Assembly: GCF_010686655.1 (NCBI RefSeq)
Contig: NZ_JAAGVY010000018.1
Span: forward strand, 18,387-82,386
Reading direction: 5' to 3'
From: Cryomorpha ignava
GTDB taxonomy: Bacteria; Bacteroidota; Bacteroidia; Flavobacteriales_D; Cryomorphaceae
Length of the DNA stretch: 64,000 bases
The notes beneath the pieces are model-generated. The model saw nothing but the letters and a program-made list of their open reading frames with translations. It was not told where the DNA came from and ran no database searches. The position numbers and the translations under genes are program-made. Positions 53,857-63,952 of the stretch are shown piece after piece; position 1 is the first letter of the stretch; the number at the start of each line of letters is the position of its first letter.

Positions 53857-55662
53857 TTACTTAACATCAATCAGATAAGGTACGCGCGCTTGAATTCCGC
53901 GCATATTTTTAAGGTCTTTTATTTCTTCAAAATACTTAATCAATTCTGCATCGTCACCTAGTTGCGCATTTACAAAGCTCTGGCTGATATTCATACCGAG
54001 GTCTTCAAATAACTTTTCAATAGGATCTTTGCGCTTTGGATATTCTTTTCGGGCATAATCTTCTAATCCTGCCAGTTTTGCAGCTTCCGCTATAGCAGCT
54101 TCCAACCCGCCGTACTCATCTATAAGGCCTATACCCATAGCATCTGTACCACTCCAAACACGGCCCTGACCTATAGAGTCGATTTTTTCTGTGGTCATAT
54201 CTCTTCCTTCGCTTACGCGAGAGAGAAATGTATCGTAAGTATTATCTACGCTGTTTTGCAAAATCGCGTACTCAGCATCTGTCAGCGGACGAGAAACTTC
54301 GCCAAAATCAGCAAATTCACCTGTTTTAACTCCATCAAATGTAATTCCGAGTTTATTATTAAAGAAGCCCTTCATATTCGGCAATATGCCAAAAACTCCA
54401 ATAGAACCCGTAATAGTATTTGGCATTGCGAAAATTTTATCCGCGGCAGCGCTAATATAATATCCACCAGAAGCGGCCACATCGCCCATAGAGACCACAA
54501 GAGGTTTAGTTTGCTTGGCGAGCATGGTTTCTCTCCAAATTACATCACTGGCTAGTGCACTTCCTCCCGGCGAGTTTACGCGCAATACAATTGCCTTAAC
54601 TGAAGAGTCTCTTCGCGCTTCGCGAATGGCTAGGGCAAAAGTTTCGCTGCCAATTCCTTCATCCATACCTTCACCGCTGTTTATAGCACCTGAAGCATAA
54701 ATAATGGCTATTTTATCTTTCTTAAAATCAAAGCCGTTGTTGCCTGGCTTAGATGCTTTGATGTACTTCCGAATGGTAACAGACTTCAAATCCTTATCGG
54801 CTTCTGTTTCTGTTTTTTCTTTTAATACATCTATCAACTCGTCGTAATACATGGCACCCGATATCAATCCTTTTTCTACCGCATCAGAAGCGCGTTGTAT
54901 TTGGTACTCGTCTGCCATGGCCTGCAAATCGGCTTCCGAAATATTTCGTGCTTGTGAAATACCAGTTTTCATATTTGTCCAAATAGAACCCAACCATTTT
55001 TCTGTCTGAGCTCTGTTAGCCTGGCTCATTTCATCCATAATAAAAGGCTCTACAGCACTTTTAAACTTATTATTCGAACCGCGAATAATTTGTGCCTCAA
55101 TACCAAGCTTATCAAGCGTTCCTTTAAAAAAAGTAGCGCCCACATTGAGACCTCTAAAGTCTACTACACCTTCTGGATAAACATAAATTTCGTCGGCTAC
55201 AGAGGCGAGATAATACGCTTTTTGCGAATAAACCTCCGAGTAGCTTACAATCCATTTGCCTGACGTTTTAAAGTCTATCAGCGCATTTCTGATTTCACCT
55301 ACGGTTGCCATCCCGGCAGCAACGTAACTCATATCCAGAAAAATACCCGGAACTCTATCGTCAGTTTTAGCCTTTTCTATATTCGAAAGTATTTGGTTTA
55401 ACCCCAATGGAGAGGCGGCATTAAACATTCCGAAATTGAAGTTAAATTGGTCGTCGGGTCCCCGATCTACAATAGGTTCATTGAGCTCAATATGCAAAAT
55501 GGTATTGTCTTCTACCTTAGTAACTTTACTTGATTTGTCTAAATCGCTAAACGCTGCTGAAATGGCTCCGCCAATAACGATGATGAAAATCAGGAAGAAC
55601 AAAAACATGGAAATGATAGTTCCAGCAATGCTCGCCAACATGAATTTAAAAAACTGCTTCAT
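53857..55662 (-). CDS. sppA: Signal peptide peptidase SppA, long form
   Basis: 601 residues, the 67-kDa type with two tandem S49 domains. An N-terminal membrane anchor (about 7-35) precedes the first domain, which carries the general-base Lys in IIRGSNNKFKSAVEPF. The second domain provides the nucleophile in VVSMGDVAASGGYYISAAADKIF. The enzyme degrades leftover signal peptides in the inner membrane, with its catalytic domain in the periplasm. It is monocistronic and convergent with rluD. Confidence 0.94.
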   Translation of the reverse strand: MKQFFKFMLASIAGTIISMFLFFLIFIIVIGGAISAAFSDLDKSSKVTKVEDNTILHIELNEPIVDRGPDDQFNFNFGMFNAASPLGLNQILSNIEKAKTDDRVPGIFLDMSYVAAGMATVGEIRNALIDFKTSGKWIVSYSEVYSQKAYYLASVADEIYVYPEGVVDFRGLNVGATFFKGTLDKLGIEAQIIRGSNNKFKSAVEPFIMDEMSQANRAQTEKWLGSIWTNMKTGISQARNISEADLQAMADEYQIQRASDAVEKGLISGAMYYDELIDVLKEKTETEADKDLKSVTIRKYIKASKPGNNGFDFKKDKIAIIYASGAINSGEGMDEGIGSETFALAIREARRDSSVKAIVLRVNSPGGSALASDVIWRETMLAKQTKPLVVSMGDVAASGGYYISAAADKIFAMPNTITGSIGVFGILPNMKGFFNNKLGITFDGVKTGEFADFGEVSRPLTDAEYAILQNSVDNTYDTFLSRVSEGRDMTTEKIDSIGQGRVWSGTDAMGIGLIDEYGGLEAAIAEAAKLAGLEDYARKEYPKRKDPIEKLFEDLGMNISQSFVNAQLGDDAELIKYFEEIKDLKNMRGIQARVPYLIDVK

Positions 55663-55682
55663 TATTCCTTTTAATTTTGTGG

Positions 55683-55690
55683 CAAATTTA
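55683..55690 (-). promoter_or_regulatory. -7 element TAAATTTG of sppA
   Basis: Exact TAnnTTTG match on the minus strand, 21 bases before the sppA ATG. Confidence 0.55.
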
Positions 55691-55759
55691 CATTATCAAA
55701 TTAAATCTTTCTCTATGAATTACATCAATGGTATGAAGATAGTTTTAACGGACTAAACC

Positions 55760-56272
55760 ATGGCTAAAGCGCACGACGTTTATTTATCACTCGGAAGTAA
55801 TATCGGCAATAGAGCTGAGTTTTTGCGTTTTGCAATACAAGAACTTGAGCGAAGTCTTTCTCTGGTTTCAGTTTCTCCAGTTTATGAAACAGAGCCATGG
55901 GGATACAATGATTCTAAGCCCTATTTAAATATGGCTGCCTGGTTTAGAACAGATTTTTCTGCACAAGATTTACGGAAATTGACTTTCGAAATCGAAAAAG
56001 CGGCAGGAAGAGAGGAAAGGATTAAACAAAGCATGAACGACTACCAAGCCAGAACACTCGATATAGATATTCTTTTTTACGACCAAATTAGAATTTTAGA
56101 AAATGATCTGGAAATTCCTCATCCCCGACTTCACTTGCGTAACTTTGTGCTTGAACCTCTTGCAGAAATAAATGAAAATTTGGTGCATCCGGTTTTTGAT
56201 AAAACGATAAAGGAATTATTAAAAACTTCACCCGATAGTTCAGAAATAAAACGATTTGCTGAAGAACTATAA
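55760..56272 (+). CDS. folK: HPPK (2-amino-4-hydroxy-6-hydroxymethyldihydropteridine pyrophosphokinase)
   Basis: 170 residues. Transfers pyrophosphate to the pterin in folate synthesis. Motifs: SLGSNIGNRAEFLRFAI, VYETEPWGYNDSKPYLNMA, and the metal-binding RTLDIDILFYD; IPHPRLHLRNFVLEPLAEI closes the fold. Its last 17 bases overlap the deoxynucleoside kinase gene, indicating co-translation. Confidence 0.95.
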   Translation: MAKAHDVYLSLGSNIGNRAEFLRFAIQELERSLSLVSVSPVYETEPWGYNDSKPYLNMAAWFRTDFSAQDLRKLTFEIEKAAGREERIKQSMNDYQARTLDIDILFYDQIRILENDLEIPHPRLHLRNFVLEPLAEINENLVHPVFDKTIKELLKTSPDSSEIKRFAEEL

Positions 56273-56897
56273 TTACATATCGATTGAGGGTACCATTGGA
56301 GCGGGCAAAACTACATTGGCTAAAATGCTCGCAAAGCATTATGATGCTAAACTTGTTCTAGAACAGTTTGAGAATAATGAGTTCTTGCCCAAATTTTACA
56401 GCGATCCCGAGAGATACGCTTTTACTGTTGAACTATCATTTTTAGCTGAGCGCTATCAACAAATCAAAAAGCATGAATTGGGTCCTAATCTGTTTAATGA
56501 TCTTACCGTTGCAGATTACTTTCTCAGTAAATCGCTTGTTTTTGCTTCATCGAATTTAAAAGAAGATGAGTATAAGCTATTTCGGGAGGTTTTTGACATC
56601 ATGTTTCATAGTGTTCCCAAACCAGACTTACTCGTTTACCTCTATGTGCCCGTTGAGAAATTGCTCACTAATATCCGCAAGCGTGGAAGGCGCTATGAAC
56701 AGAATATTTCTTACGATTATCTGCAACTCATTCAAAATCAGTATCTCGAATTTTTGAGGAAATATGCAGATCAATTAAAAGTTTTAATTTTAGATGTTTC
56801 TGAATTGGATTTTGTAAAAAATGAACAAGACTTTAATTCGATTGTTGAGATAATAGAAAAACCAATATCCAAAGGACTTCACCGAGAAATGGTTTGA
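56256..56897 (+). CDS. Deoxynucleoside kinase family protein
   Basis: 213 residues. The Walker A motif EGTIGAGKTT is at 11-20, the family's LEQFENNEFLPKFY substrate region follows, and the lid has RKRGRRYEQNISYDYLQLIQNQY. These kinases phosphorylate deoxyadenosine, deoxycytidine or deoxyguanosine for salvage. The start is TTG at 56256, since no ATG exists before the P-loop; it overlaps folK by 17 bases. The nucleoside permease and thymidylate synthase elsewhere in the window fit the same metabolism. Confidence 0.9.
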   Translation: MLKNYNYISIEGTIGAGKTTLAKMLAKHYDAKLVLEQFENNEFLPKFYSDPERYAFTVELSFLAERYQQIKKHELGPNLFNDLTVADYFLSKSLVFASSNLKEDEYKLFREVFDIMFHSVPKPDLLVYLYVPVEKLLTNIRKRGRRYEQNISYDYLQLIQNQYLEFLRKYADQLKVLILDVSELDFVKNEQDFNSIVEIIEKPISKGLHREMV

Positions 56898-57012
56898 CAT
56901 TTAAGGTGTTTTGTCTAAAAGGTCTATTTGTCTTTCAATATCTAAAAAACTATATGTAATATTGCACCCTAATTTAAGAACGACCAACTACCGTTTAAAA
57001 ACAAACAAAAGT

Positions 57013-58719
57013 ATGAGATTATCAAATGTGAAAGCATTAGCCTTAGTGGCGATAATAGGTTTTGCTACCGCCGCTTGTGGCGGCCTCGGCAAAATGGCAA
57101 AATATGCGGAAACTATTAAGTATGACGTGCAACCCAACCCGCTAATTGTGCGTGGTGATAGTGTTGAATTAAATATCAACGGAAACTTTCCTGGAAAGTA
57201 TTTTAGTAAAAAGGCAATGGTAGAACTTACGCCTACGCTTACTTATGCTGCCGGAAGTACTCCTTACAAAATGGTTTCATTTCAGGGCGAGAGCGCTCCT
57301 GGAAACGCTACTGTAATTCCTTACGAAACTGGTAAAAACTTTACGTACAGCGATAAAGTTGCCTACAAGCCAGAAATGAAGGACTCTGAACTTATGCTTA
57401 ACATCCTTGGGAAACAAGGGAGTAAAGAGAAAGCTTTTGATCCTTTTAAGCTAGCTGATGGTGTTATTACTACTCCACTTTTGGTAATGAGCGATGACAT
57501 GTCAATCATTGCTAAAGATAAATTTACACGTACTACTTCTCACGAAGCTAATGCAGTAATTAACTATCTGGTAAACTCATCAGTTGTTAGATCAACAGAG
57601 CTTCGCGATGATGATATGAAAGCTATTGATTCTTTTCTAAAAGCTTATGGCACCAATTCTGACTATGAATTTAAAGGAGCTACTATTCTTGCATACGCAT
57701 CTCCTGAAGGTGAGATTTCACTTAATGAAAACCTTGCTGTAGAACGTGCTGAAAGCGCACAGAAAGCAGTTGCGAATGTTATGAAAAGTCACAAAGTGAA
57801 TTTTGATGCAGATAAATTCTTTAATTTAGTTCCTAAAGGTGAAGATTGGGAAGGGTTTAAAGAAAAAATGATAGCTTCTGATATCGCAGATAAAGAATTA
57901 ATTCTTCGCATTCTTACCATGTATGCTGATGTAGCAGAGCGAGAGCGTGAAATTAAAAATTTGGCTGCCACTTATACAGAGGTTGCCGAGAAAATTCTTC
58001 CAGCTCTCCGTCGTTCACAAATCACTGTTAATTATGACATTGTAGGTAGAACAGACGACGAGATCATTATTTTGGCTCGATCGGCCAATGCAGATTCGCT
58101 TTCTATAGAAGAGATGCTTTATGCAGCTACGCTTTCAGATGATATGAATGAGCAGAATGCAATCTATGAAAAAGCTTCTCAAACGTATCCAAACGACTAC
58201 CGCGCATATAACAATATGGGTGTTATGAAGATGAAGAAAAATGACATGAACGGTGCGAAGCAAATGTTTGAAACGGCACAGTCTAAAGAAGACAACACTT
58301 TTTCTAAAAACAACCTGGCTGTAATTAAGCGACTAAGTGGCGACCGAAAAGGTGCAGCTACCGGTTATTCATCAGCTGCCGGTGGTGGAGATGAAGTGAA
58401 CTATAACATGGGTATTCTGGACATAATGAATGGTAACTACCAGTCAGCAATCCAAAATATGAAAGGTTATAATACTTACAACAAAGCTCTTGCACAAGTG
58501 CTTTCTGGTAACAACGAAGCTGCGTTAAGCACATTAAATCAGTCGGACGCGAAAGACACTGCCGAAGGTCAATATTTGAAAGCAATTATCGGTGCACGTA
58601 TGAACGATGCGAGCATGGTTTCTAATAGCCTTAAAGCATCATATGCCCTTGACGCTTCTCTAAAAGAGAGAGCTGCCGAAGATTTGGAATTCAGAAATTT
58701 CCAAAACGAAATTATGTAA
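57013..58719 (+). CDS. Outer-membrane lipoprotein with OmpA-like and TPR regions
   Basis: 568 residues from ATG 57013, which begins a lipoprotein signal (MRLSNVKALALVAIIGFATAACGG, lipidated Cys at 22). A longer reading from 56911 adds 34 residues that hide this signal. Residues 40-190 are beta-rich with repeated VELT/VxYxP patterns. About 210-300 resemble an OmpA C-terminal peptidoglycan-binding fold (TILAYASPEGEISLNENLAVERAESAQKAV). About 400-560 are TPR-like helices (YRAYNNMGVMKMKKNDMNGAKQMFETA). The likely place is the periplasmic face of the outer membrane; the exact role is unknown. A strong terminator follows. Confidence 0.82.
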   Translation: MRLSNVKALALVAIIGFATAACGGLGKMAKYAETIKYDVQPNPLIVRGDSVELNINGNFPGKYFSKKAMVELTPTLTYAAGSTPYKMVSFQGESAPGNATVIPYETGKNFTYSDKVAYKPEMKDSELMLNILGKQGSKEKAFDPFKLADGVITTPLLVMSDDMSIIAKDKFTRTTSHEANAVINYLVNSSVVRSTELRDDDMKAIDSFLKAYGTNSDYEFKGATILAYASPEGEISLNENLAVERAESAQKAVANVMKSHKVNFDADKFFNLVPKGEDWEGFKEKMIASDIADKELILRILTMYADVAEREREIKNLAATYTEVAEKILPALRRSQITVNYDIVGRTDDEIIILARSANADSLSIEEMLYAATLSDDMNEQNAIYEKASQTYPNDYRAYNNMGVMKMKKNDMNGAKQMFETAQSKEDNTFSKNNLAVIKRLSGDRKGAATGYSSAAGGGDEVNYNMGILDIMNGNYQSAIQNMKGYNTYNKALAQVLSGNNEAALSTLNQSDAKDTAEGQYLKAIIGARMNDASMVSNSLKASYALDASLKERAAEDLEFRNFQNEIM

Positions 58720-58743
58720 GAATTAATTCTTAGATAGAAATTT

Positions 58744-58773
58744 AAAGCCCGCTCAACTTGAGCGGGCTTTTTT
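58744..58773 (+). terminator. Terminator after the OmpA/TPR lipoprotein
   Basis: AAAGCCCGCTC and GAGCGGGCTTT form a perfect 11-bp stem followed by a T-run. Confidence 0.92.
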
Positions 58774-59379
58774 GTTCGCTCAAAGCTTTGATTGCCGATA
58801 TTCAGCGAGATCGCCATACAATTGTCTAACATAAAACAAAAGAAGAGATATCGAAGCCTACATTGGGCAAATCCAAAACTAAATTCTGACTATGTGATTT
58901 TGTTTTCTCTTTAACTGCAACTTACCTTTCTCCGAATACCTTAAAAAAAGTAACCCTTATGAATAAAAAGGCGTCTCCGAACACATCTTCTACGGAATTA
59001 TTGATATTCATATAATACCACCTTACCGCGCGATCTGTGGGGTATACAAAATAAAGCTAGTCGTGGAATATTAATGTGTGCGGTGGAGCCTCTCCTTTCT
59101 GCATCCGACGAGGCCTTTTGCCGACGACCGAAGGGAGTACGTAAGTAGAGGAACGCATAGGGATGCGCGTAAGGCTTGAATAACAGTAGTTTGCAGTTGT
59201 ACGATACTGGATTTCAATAGCAGGAGATGCTACCACACCAGCTTTTAGTACGAATTATATGAATCCAAGCAATGCAAGGCATGAAGGTGATAGAATTGAT
59301 GTACCGAAATTCCTAACCTCGTTATTTCGACTGGCCCAATTATACACGTTGGATAAATTTAATAGCTCGGAGAGTGAGA
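58774..59379. other. Gene-free region with a diverged repeat segment
   Basis: No convincing gene. 59063-59200 is related to a segment inside the MITE-like element (30769-30843), with an extra stretch of about 65 bases in the middle. A 74-codon open stretch (59190-59411) is mentioned under findings. Confidence 0.6.
59063..59200 (+). repeat. Diverged relative of the MITE interior
   Basis: Shares GGAA..TT.ATGTGTGCGG.GGA, TCCTTT and GCGCGTAAG...TTGA.AA..AGT.GTTTG with 30769-30843. No terminal inverted repeat of the MITE type is seen nearby, so this copy is partial or belongs to a larger element. Confidence 0.65.
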
Positions 59380-60360
59380 TTAGAAAACTGCTCGACGTGT
59401 TCTGCGTTTAGTTACCCTGCCTTTGCCGCGCTTGTAGCTGCCCTGAATTTTATAATAGGCATTTATCGTAAAAAAGAAATACGCATCATTATCAGTTGGA
59501 TCGCCTCGCTGCGCACCGGTAAAAGTTGAATTTAAAGGAAGCTCCCTTCCACTTTCATCCACATAATAACCCAGACTTGGATCGGCAAAATGAGCGGCAA
59601 GCTCACCCTGAGTTTGAGAGATAAGATCGTTATCAAAGTAGTTTGTGCTTACATCGTCCATGTAATCGGTGAAGGTAACCCGGTGTACAAGCTGTGCTCC
59701 GATAGTCCATTCGCGGTTTAATTCATATCGAAAACCTGCGCCAAGCGGAAGCACCACTGTGTATAAACTATAGTCTACAGGGCCGTCTTCTTGTTTTTGA
59801 CCTTCTGTTCCCAATGGTTTTAAAGCATACCAGTCGCCATTGAAATTGGCTTTCGGGTTAAACTTGGTGCCGCCCACTCCAAGCGATAAATAAATAGCCG
59901 AGGCGTGTTTTCTATTCGCCGAAGACACATTGTATCGGCTGGAATTGGCAAATTGAATGATATCAACCTCCAATTGAAGCGATAGTTCGTATAGAGTAGA
60001 TCTGAAATGCAGGTTTCTGTTCCGTCTAAAAATCTCTTCGGTAAGGACATCATTGCCACCTACAAGGCCAAAGGCAAACTGGGTCTTGGCATAAACTCTG
60101 CTGCCAAGCTGATAGCGGTAGTTTATATGGAGCGCTGGCCGTGTTGCTGACCATTCCAAGTCGTATATAAAATCAGTACCTATTTGATCTCTTCCGCCGA
60201 GCTCGCCTAAAAAATTTGCCGCGCCTATACCAAAACCGAATGAGTGGCGCTGTTTTTTCCAAAAGGTATTGACACCGTTGAAGTACTGCGCCGACAAGCC
60301 CGACGATAGGAATATCATCAAAACCATTAAAACTCTGCTACCTTTCATTAAACGAATCAA
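59380..60360 (-). CDS. Outer-membrane beta-barrel protein, PorG-like (DUF6089)
   Basis: 326 residues with a signal peptide (about 1-24, ending SSGLSAQ). The mature start HSFGFGIGAANFLGELGGRDQIG, the following ALHINYRYQL and the aromatic end YFFFTINAYYKIQGSYK match the eight-stranded DUF6089/PorG type barrel. PorG is an outer-membrane part of T9SS, but many paralogues with unknown roles exist. The C-terminal tail is very basic (KRGKGRVTKRRTRRAVF). It is followed at a distance by trmH on the same strand, upstream by 49 bp. Confidence 0.72.
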   Translation of the reverse strand: MIRLMKGSRVLMVLMIFLSSGLSAQYFNGVNTFWKKQRHSFGFGIGAANFLGELGGRDQIGTDFIYDLEWSATRPALHINYRYQLGSRVYAKTQFAFGLVGGNDVLTEEIFRRNRNLHFRSTLYELSLQLEVDIIQFANSSRYNVSSANRKHASAIYLSLGVGGTKFNPKANFNGDWYALKPLGTEGQKQEDGPVDYSLYTVVLPLGAGFRYELNREWTIGAQLVHRVTFTDYMDDVSTNYFDNDLISQTQGELAAHFADPSLGYYVDESGRELPLNSTFTGAQRGDPTDNDAYFFFTINAYYKIQGSYKRGKGRVTKRRTRRAVF

Positions 60361-60409
60361 ATCTCAACTGTATATTAAGCGACGAAAGATACGAAAATAG
60401 AGGAAAAAA

Positions 60410-60949
60410 CTAAATTTCATATTCAAAACTGTTTACAGCGTGCCAAATTACTATACCCGCACATACGGCGATATTAAGCGAATGTTTGCTTCCGTGCTGG
60501 GGAATTTCTATTGATCCATCAGCTAAATCAACTATTTCCTGCTGTACACCTTCTACTTCATTTCCAAAAATGAAGGCAGTTTCCAGACTGTAATCCATTT
60601 TAAAATCATCGAGCATTAGGGCATTTCTGGTTTGCTCTATTGCCCATATTACAACTCCTTCTTCTCTTAGTTTTTCAAGAGCCTCTTTCGTGGTATTGTA
60701 GTACGTCCAGTCTATACTTTCTGTACTACCGAGGGCTGTTTTATTGATTTCTCGATGTGGTGGCTTTGCGGATATGCCACATATGTGCAGCTTTGCACAT
60801 CTAAACGCATCCATTGTTCTAAAAATCGACCCTACATTTTGGGCGCTTCTTACATTATCTAAAATAATGTGTACCGGAGCTTTAAGCGAGACCTTAAAAT
60901 CCTCAGTACTCAGCCTGTCAAGTTCTTCGTTTTTGATCTTTATGTTCAT
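60410..60949 (-). CDS. TrmH/SpoU-family RNA 2'-O-methyltransferase
   Basis: 179 residues. The three knotted-fold motifs are present: ILDNVRSAQNVGSIFRTMDAF (motif 1), FIFGNEVEGVQQEIV (motif 2) and EIPQHGSKHSLNIAVCAGI (motif 3), which bind S-adenosylmethionine. It lacks the extra N-terminal domain of RlmB types, so tRNA is a more probable target than 23S rRNA, although the position cannot be given. It diverges from mutS. Confidence 0.9.
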   Translation of the reverse strand: MNIKIKNEELDRLSTEDFKVSLKAPVHIILDNVRSAQNVGSIFRTMDAFRCAKLHICGISAKPPHREINKTALGSTESIDWTYYNTTKEALEKLREEGVVIWAIEQTRNALMLDDFKMDYSLETAFIFGNEVEGVQQEIVDLADGSIEIPQHGSKHSLNIAVCAGIVIWHAVNSFEYEI

Positions 60950-61027
60950 AAGAATTAATAAATCGGAGGTATATTCGTTTTAAAAGCCTATATTCTGTGG
61001 TATTTTCGTCGTATTAAGCTATAAATT

Positions 61028-63652
61028 GTGTTGGAAACTAAAAAACCAAAGAAAACTGCCCAAAAGGAAACACCTTTGATGAAGCAATATCTCGGCATCA
61101 AAGCTAAGTATCCTGATGCATTACTCTTGTTTCGTGTCGGAGATTTTTACGAAACCTTTGGTCAGGATGCCATTAAGACGTCAAATGTACTGGGTATAGT
61201 GCTGGCTAAAAGAAAAAACGGCGCAGCAGCTCATATTGAATTGGCGGGTTTTCCGCATCACTCACTCGATATGTATTTGCCAAAATTGGTAAGGGCTGGC
61301 TACCGCGTGGCGATATGCGATCAGCTTGAAGATCCTAAACTTACCAAAACAATCGTAAAACGGGGCGTTACAGAACTCGTTACACCTGGCGTTGCGTTCA
61401 ATGATCAGGTTCTTGATCACAAATCAAATAATTTTTTGGCTGCGGTCTATTTTCAAAATGACAAAGCCGGACTGGCTTTACTGGATATTTCTACCGGCGA
61501 GTTTCTTACTGCCGAGGGTACAATGCCATACATCGAGAAGTTGATGCAGAGCTTTAAGCCGAGTGAAGTGCTTTTTCAAAGAAATTTTGAAGAACGTTTT
61601 TTAAATGTATTTGGAGGCAAATTTCACACTTTTAGACTCGATGACTGGGTTTTTACTGAAGAATTTGCTTACGATAAGCTACTGGGCCATTTTAAAACCA
61701 AATCGCTAAAGGGTTTCGGAGTAGATAATATGTCGCTGGGAGTAGTGGCATGTGGTGCTGTGTTACAGTATTTAGACGATACCCATCATGAAAAATTAGG
61801 GCACGTTTCCCGACTTCGCAGAATAGAAGAAGATAACCATGTTTGGCTCGATCGGTTTACCATTCGCAATCTCGAACTTATTTCGTCCAGCAGCGATGGT
61901 GGCACTTCATTGCTCCAAATTATTGATCGCACTATTTCACCCATGGGAAGCAGATTGATGAAAAGATGGTTAGTGCTTCCGCTAAAAACGAAAAAGGCCA
62001 TCGATCAACGTCTTGAAGCAGTAAGCTATTTTATTGAAAATGAGAAGGTTTCAAATCATATCGCCGCCCAAATTGAGCAAATTGGAGATGTGGAAAGGCT
62101 TATTTCCAAAGTGTCTGTCGGTAGAATTAATCCCCGCGAGGTATTGCAGCTTGGCAGGGCCTTAAAAGCGATGGGGCCAATTCAAGAAACACTCTCCAAA
62201 ACCGGCAACGATACTTTGCATCATATTGCAGAGCAGCTCAATCCTTGCAAGAGCATATTAGATCGAATTTCGACAGAAATTAATGAGGATGCACCTGTTC
62301 AAATCGCCAAAAGTGGAGTGATCGCAAATGGGGTAAACGAAGAGCTCGACGATTTACGCTCGATAAAAACGAGCGGAAAGGAGAGGCTTCTAGAAATTCA
62401 GAAGCGGGAGGTGGAACGCACCGGAATTACATCGCTCAAAATCGCATTCAATAATGTGTTTGGCTACTATCTGGAGGTTAGAAATACCCACAAAGACAAA
62501 GTTCCCGAAGACTGGTCGCGAAAGCAAACCCTCGTAAACGCTGAACGATATATTACTGAAGAGCTCAAGGTTTACGAGGAGAAAATTCTCGGTGCAGAAG
62601 AACGGATTTTTAATTTGGAATCCCGGATTTTTAATGATCTGGTAATAAGTATGGGTGGTTTTGTAGAACCGATTCAGCTCAATGCGCGCCGAATTGGTCA
62701 ATTAGACTGTTTACTATCATTTTCGCGAGTGGCACGTGAGCTAAACTATGTGCGACCTGAAATTAATGAAGGCTTTGTTCTCGATATAAAAGATGGTCGC
62801 CACCCTGTTATAGAGCATCAATTACCCATTGGCGAATCATACGTAGCAAATGATGTGTATCTCGATAAAACAACCCAGCAAATAATGATGATTACCGGAC
62901 CAAATATGGCAGGTAAATCAGCTCTTTTGCGACAAACAGCGCTTATCGTAATCATGGCGCAAATGGGGTCGTATGTACCTGCTTCTGAAGCCAAGATTGG
63001 ATTGATCGATAAAGTTTTTACCCGCGTCGGAGCCAGTGATAATATCTCGTCTGGCGAATCTACGTTTATGGTAGAAATGAACGAAACAGCGAGTATTCTA
63101 AACAATCTATCAGATAGGAGTCTGGTGCTTCTCGATGAAATAGGCCGTGGTACAAGTACTTACGATGGAATAAGCATTGCCTGGGCAATCACAGAATATA
63201 TTCACGAAAATAAAACATCAAAAGCTAAGACTCTATTTGCCACGCATTACCACGAATTGAATGAGATGCAGGCTCTATTTAAACGTGTGAAGAATTTCAA
63301 TGTAAGCGTTAAGGAAATAAAAGATAAAGTAATCTTTTTGCGGAAGCTAAAAGCGGGTGGGAGCGAGCATAGTTTTGGAATTCACGTAGCTCAAATGGCA
63401 GGTATGCCTCCTTTTGTGGTGTCGCGAGCCACAGAAATCATGACCAGGTTGGAAAAAACACATTCATCAGAAACTTTTGATCCAGGCAGAAAAAAGAGTA
63501 AAGATGACAGTATGCAATTGAGTTTTTTCAAGCTTGATGATCCTGTATTAGAGCAGATTCGGGATGAGATAGCGGGAATGGACATTAACTCGCTTACACC
63601 CGTAGAAGCATTGATGAAACTCAATGAAATAAAAAAATTGACCGGGAAATAG
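61028..63652 (+). CDS. mutS: DNA mismatch repair protein MutS
   Basis: 874 residues, starting at GTG 61028 (a TTG follows directly). The mismatch-binding Phe-X-Glu is F40-Y41-E42 in [10 protein letters not shown]. The ATPase domain has [20 protein letters not shown] (Walker A), [24 protein letters not shown] (Walker B) and [10 protein letters not shown]. The C-terminal ~70 residues carry the short helix-turn-helix and a linker, as in MutS1 proteins. It recognises mispairs and recruits MutL. Confidence 0.97.
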   Translation: MLETKKPKKTAQKETPLMKQYLGIKAKYPDALLLFRVGDFYETFGQDAIKTSNVLGIVLAKRKNGAAAHIELAGFPHHSLDMYLPKLVRAGYRVAICDQLEDPKLTKTIVKRGVTELVTPGVAFNDQVLDHKSNNFLAAVYFQNDKAGLALLDISTGEFLTAEGTMPYIEKLMQSFKPSEVLFQRNFEERFLNVFGGKFHTFRLDDWVFTEEFAYDKLLGHFKTKSLKGFGVDNMSLGVVACGAVLQYLDDTHHEKLGHVSRLRRIEEDNHVWLDRFTIRNLELISSSSDGGTSLLQIIDRTISPMGSRLMKRWLVLPLKTKKAIDQRLEAVSYFIENEKVSNHIAAQIEQIGDVERLISKVSVGRINPREVLQLGRALKAMGPIQETLSKTGNDTLHHIAEQLNPCKSILDRISTEINEDAPVQIAKSGVIANGVNEELDDLRSIKTSGKERLLEIQKREVERTGITSLKIAFNNVFGYYLEVRNTHKDKVPEDWSRKQTLVNAERYITEELKVYEEKILGAEERIFNLESRIFNDLVISMGGFVEPIQLNARRIGQLDCLLSFSRVARELNYVRPEINEGFVLDIKDGRHPVIEHQLPIGESYVANDVYLDKTTQQIMMITGPNMAGKSALLRQTALIVIMAQMGSYVPASEAKIGLIDKVFTRVGASDNISSGESTFMVEMNETASILNNLSDRSLVLLDEIGRGTSTYDGISIAWAITEYIHENKTSKAKTLFATHYHELNEMQALFKRVKNFNVSVKEIKDKVIFLRKLKAGGSEHSFGIHVAQMAGMPPFVVSRATEIMTRLEKTHSSETFDPGRKKSKDDSMQLSFFKLDDPVLEQIRDEIAGMDINSLTPVEALMKLNEIKKLTGK

Positions 63653-63659
63653 CTTTTAG

Positions 63660-63691
63660 TTTTTGCCAATTCAAATTAATGGTTACTTTTG
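63660..63691 (+). promoter_or_regulatory. Promoter of tRNA-Gly
   Basis: TTTTTG (63660-63665) lies 18 bases before TACTTTTG (63684-63691), a good match to the Bacteroidota promoter. The tRNA begins 12 bases later. Confidence 0.7.
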
Positions 63692-63702
63692 CCAACTCAA
63701 AT

Positions 63703-63775
<73 letters not shown>

Positions 63776-63779
63776 CAAG

Positions 63780-63814
63780 AAAAATCCTCCCAAAGAATTT
63801 GGGAGGATTTTTTT
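63780..63814 (+). terminator. Terminator of tRNA-Gly
   Basis: AAAATCCTCCCAAA-GAA-TTTGGGAGGATTTT, a perfect 14-bp stem followed by T. Its T-run is also the outer end of the 25-bp inverted repeat that follows. Confidence 0.92.
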
Positions 63815-63868
63815 ATGCGCGCATTTCTGCCAAGCTTGCTTGAGCAGAAATGCGCGCATAAAAAAATC
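63806..63868. repeat. 25-bp perfect inverted repeat after tRNA-Gly
   Basis: 63806-63830 is the exact inverse of 63844-63868 (core TATGCGCGCATTTCTGC) with a 13-base loop containing the palindrome CAAGCTTG. Confidence 0.9.
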
Positions 63869-63882
63869 ACAAGCGCGAAGCG
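63835..63882 (+). repeat. 48-bp direct repeat, copy 1
   Basis: Identical to 63953-64000; period 118 bp. It includes the right arm of the inverted repeat. Confidence 0.9.
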
Positions 63883-63952
63883 ATTGGTGGATTTTTCTAG
63901 ACAGCCCCCCCTTTGGGATCAATCGCCTTTTTTTTCGGCGATTGAATCCCTT

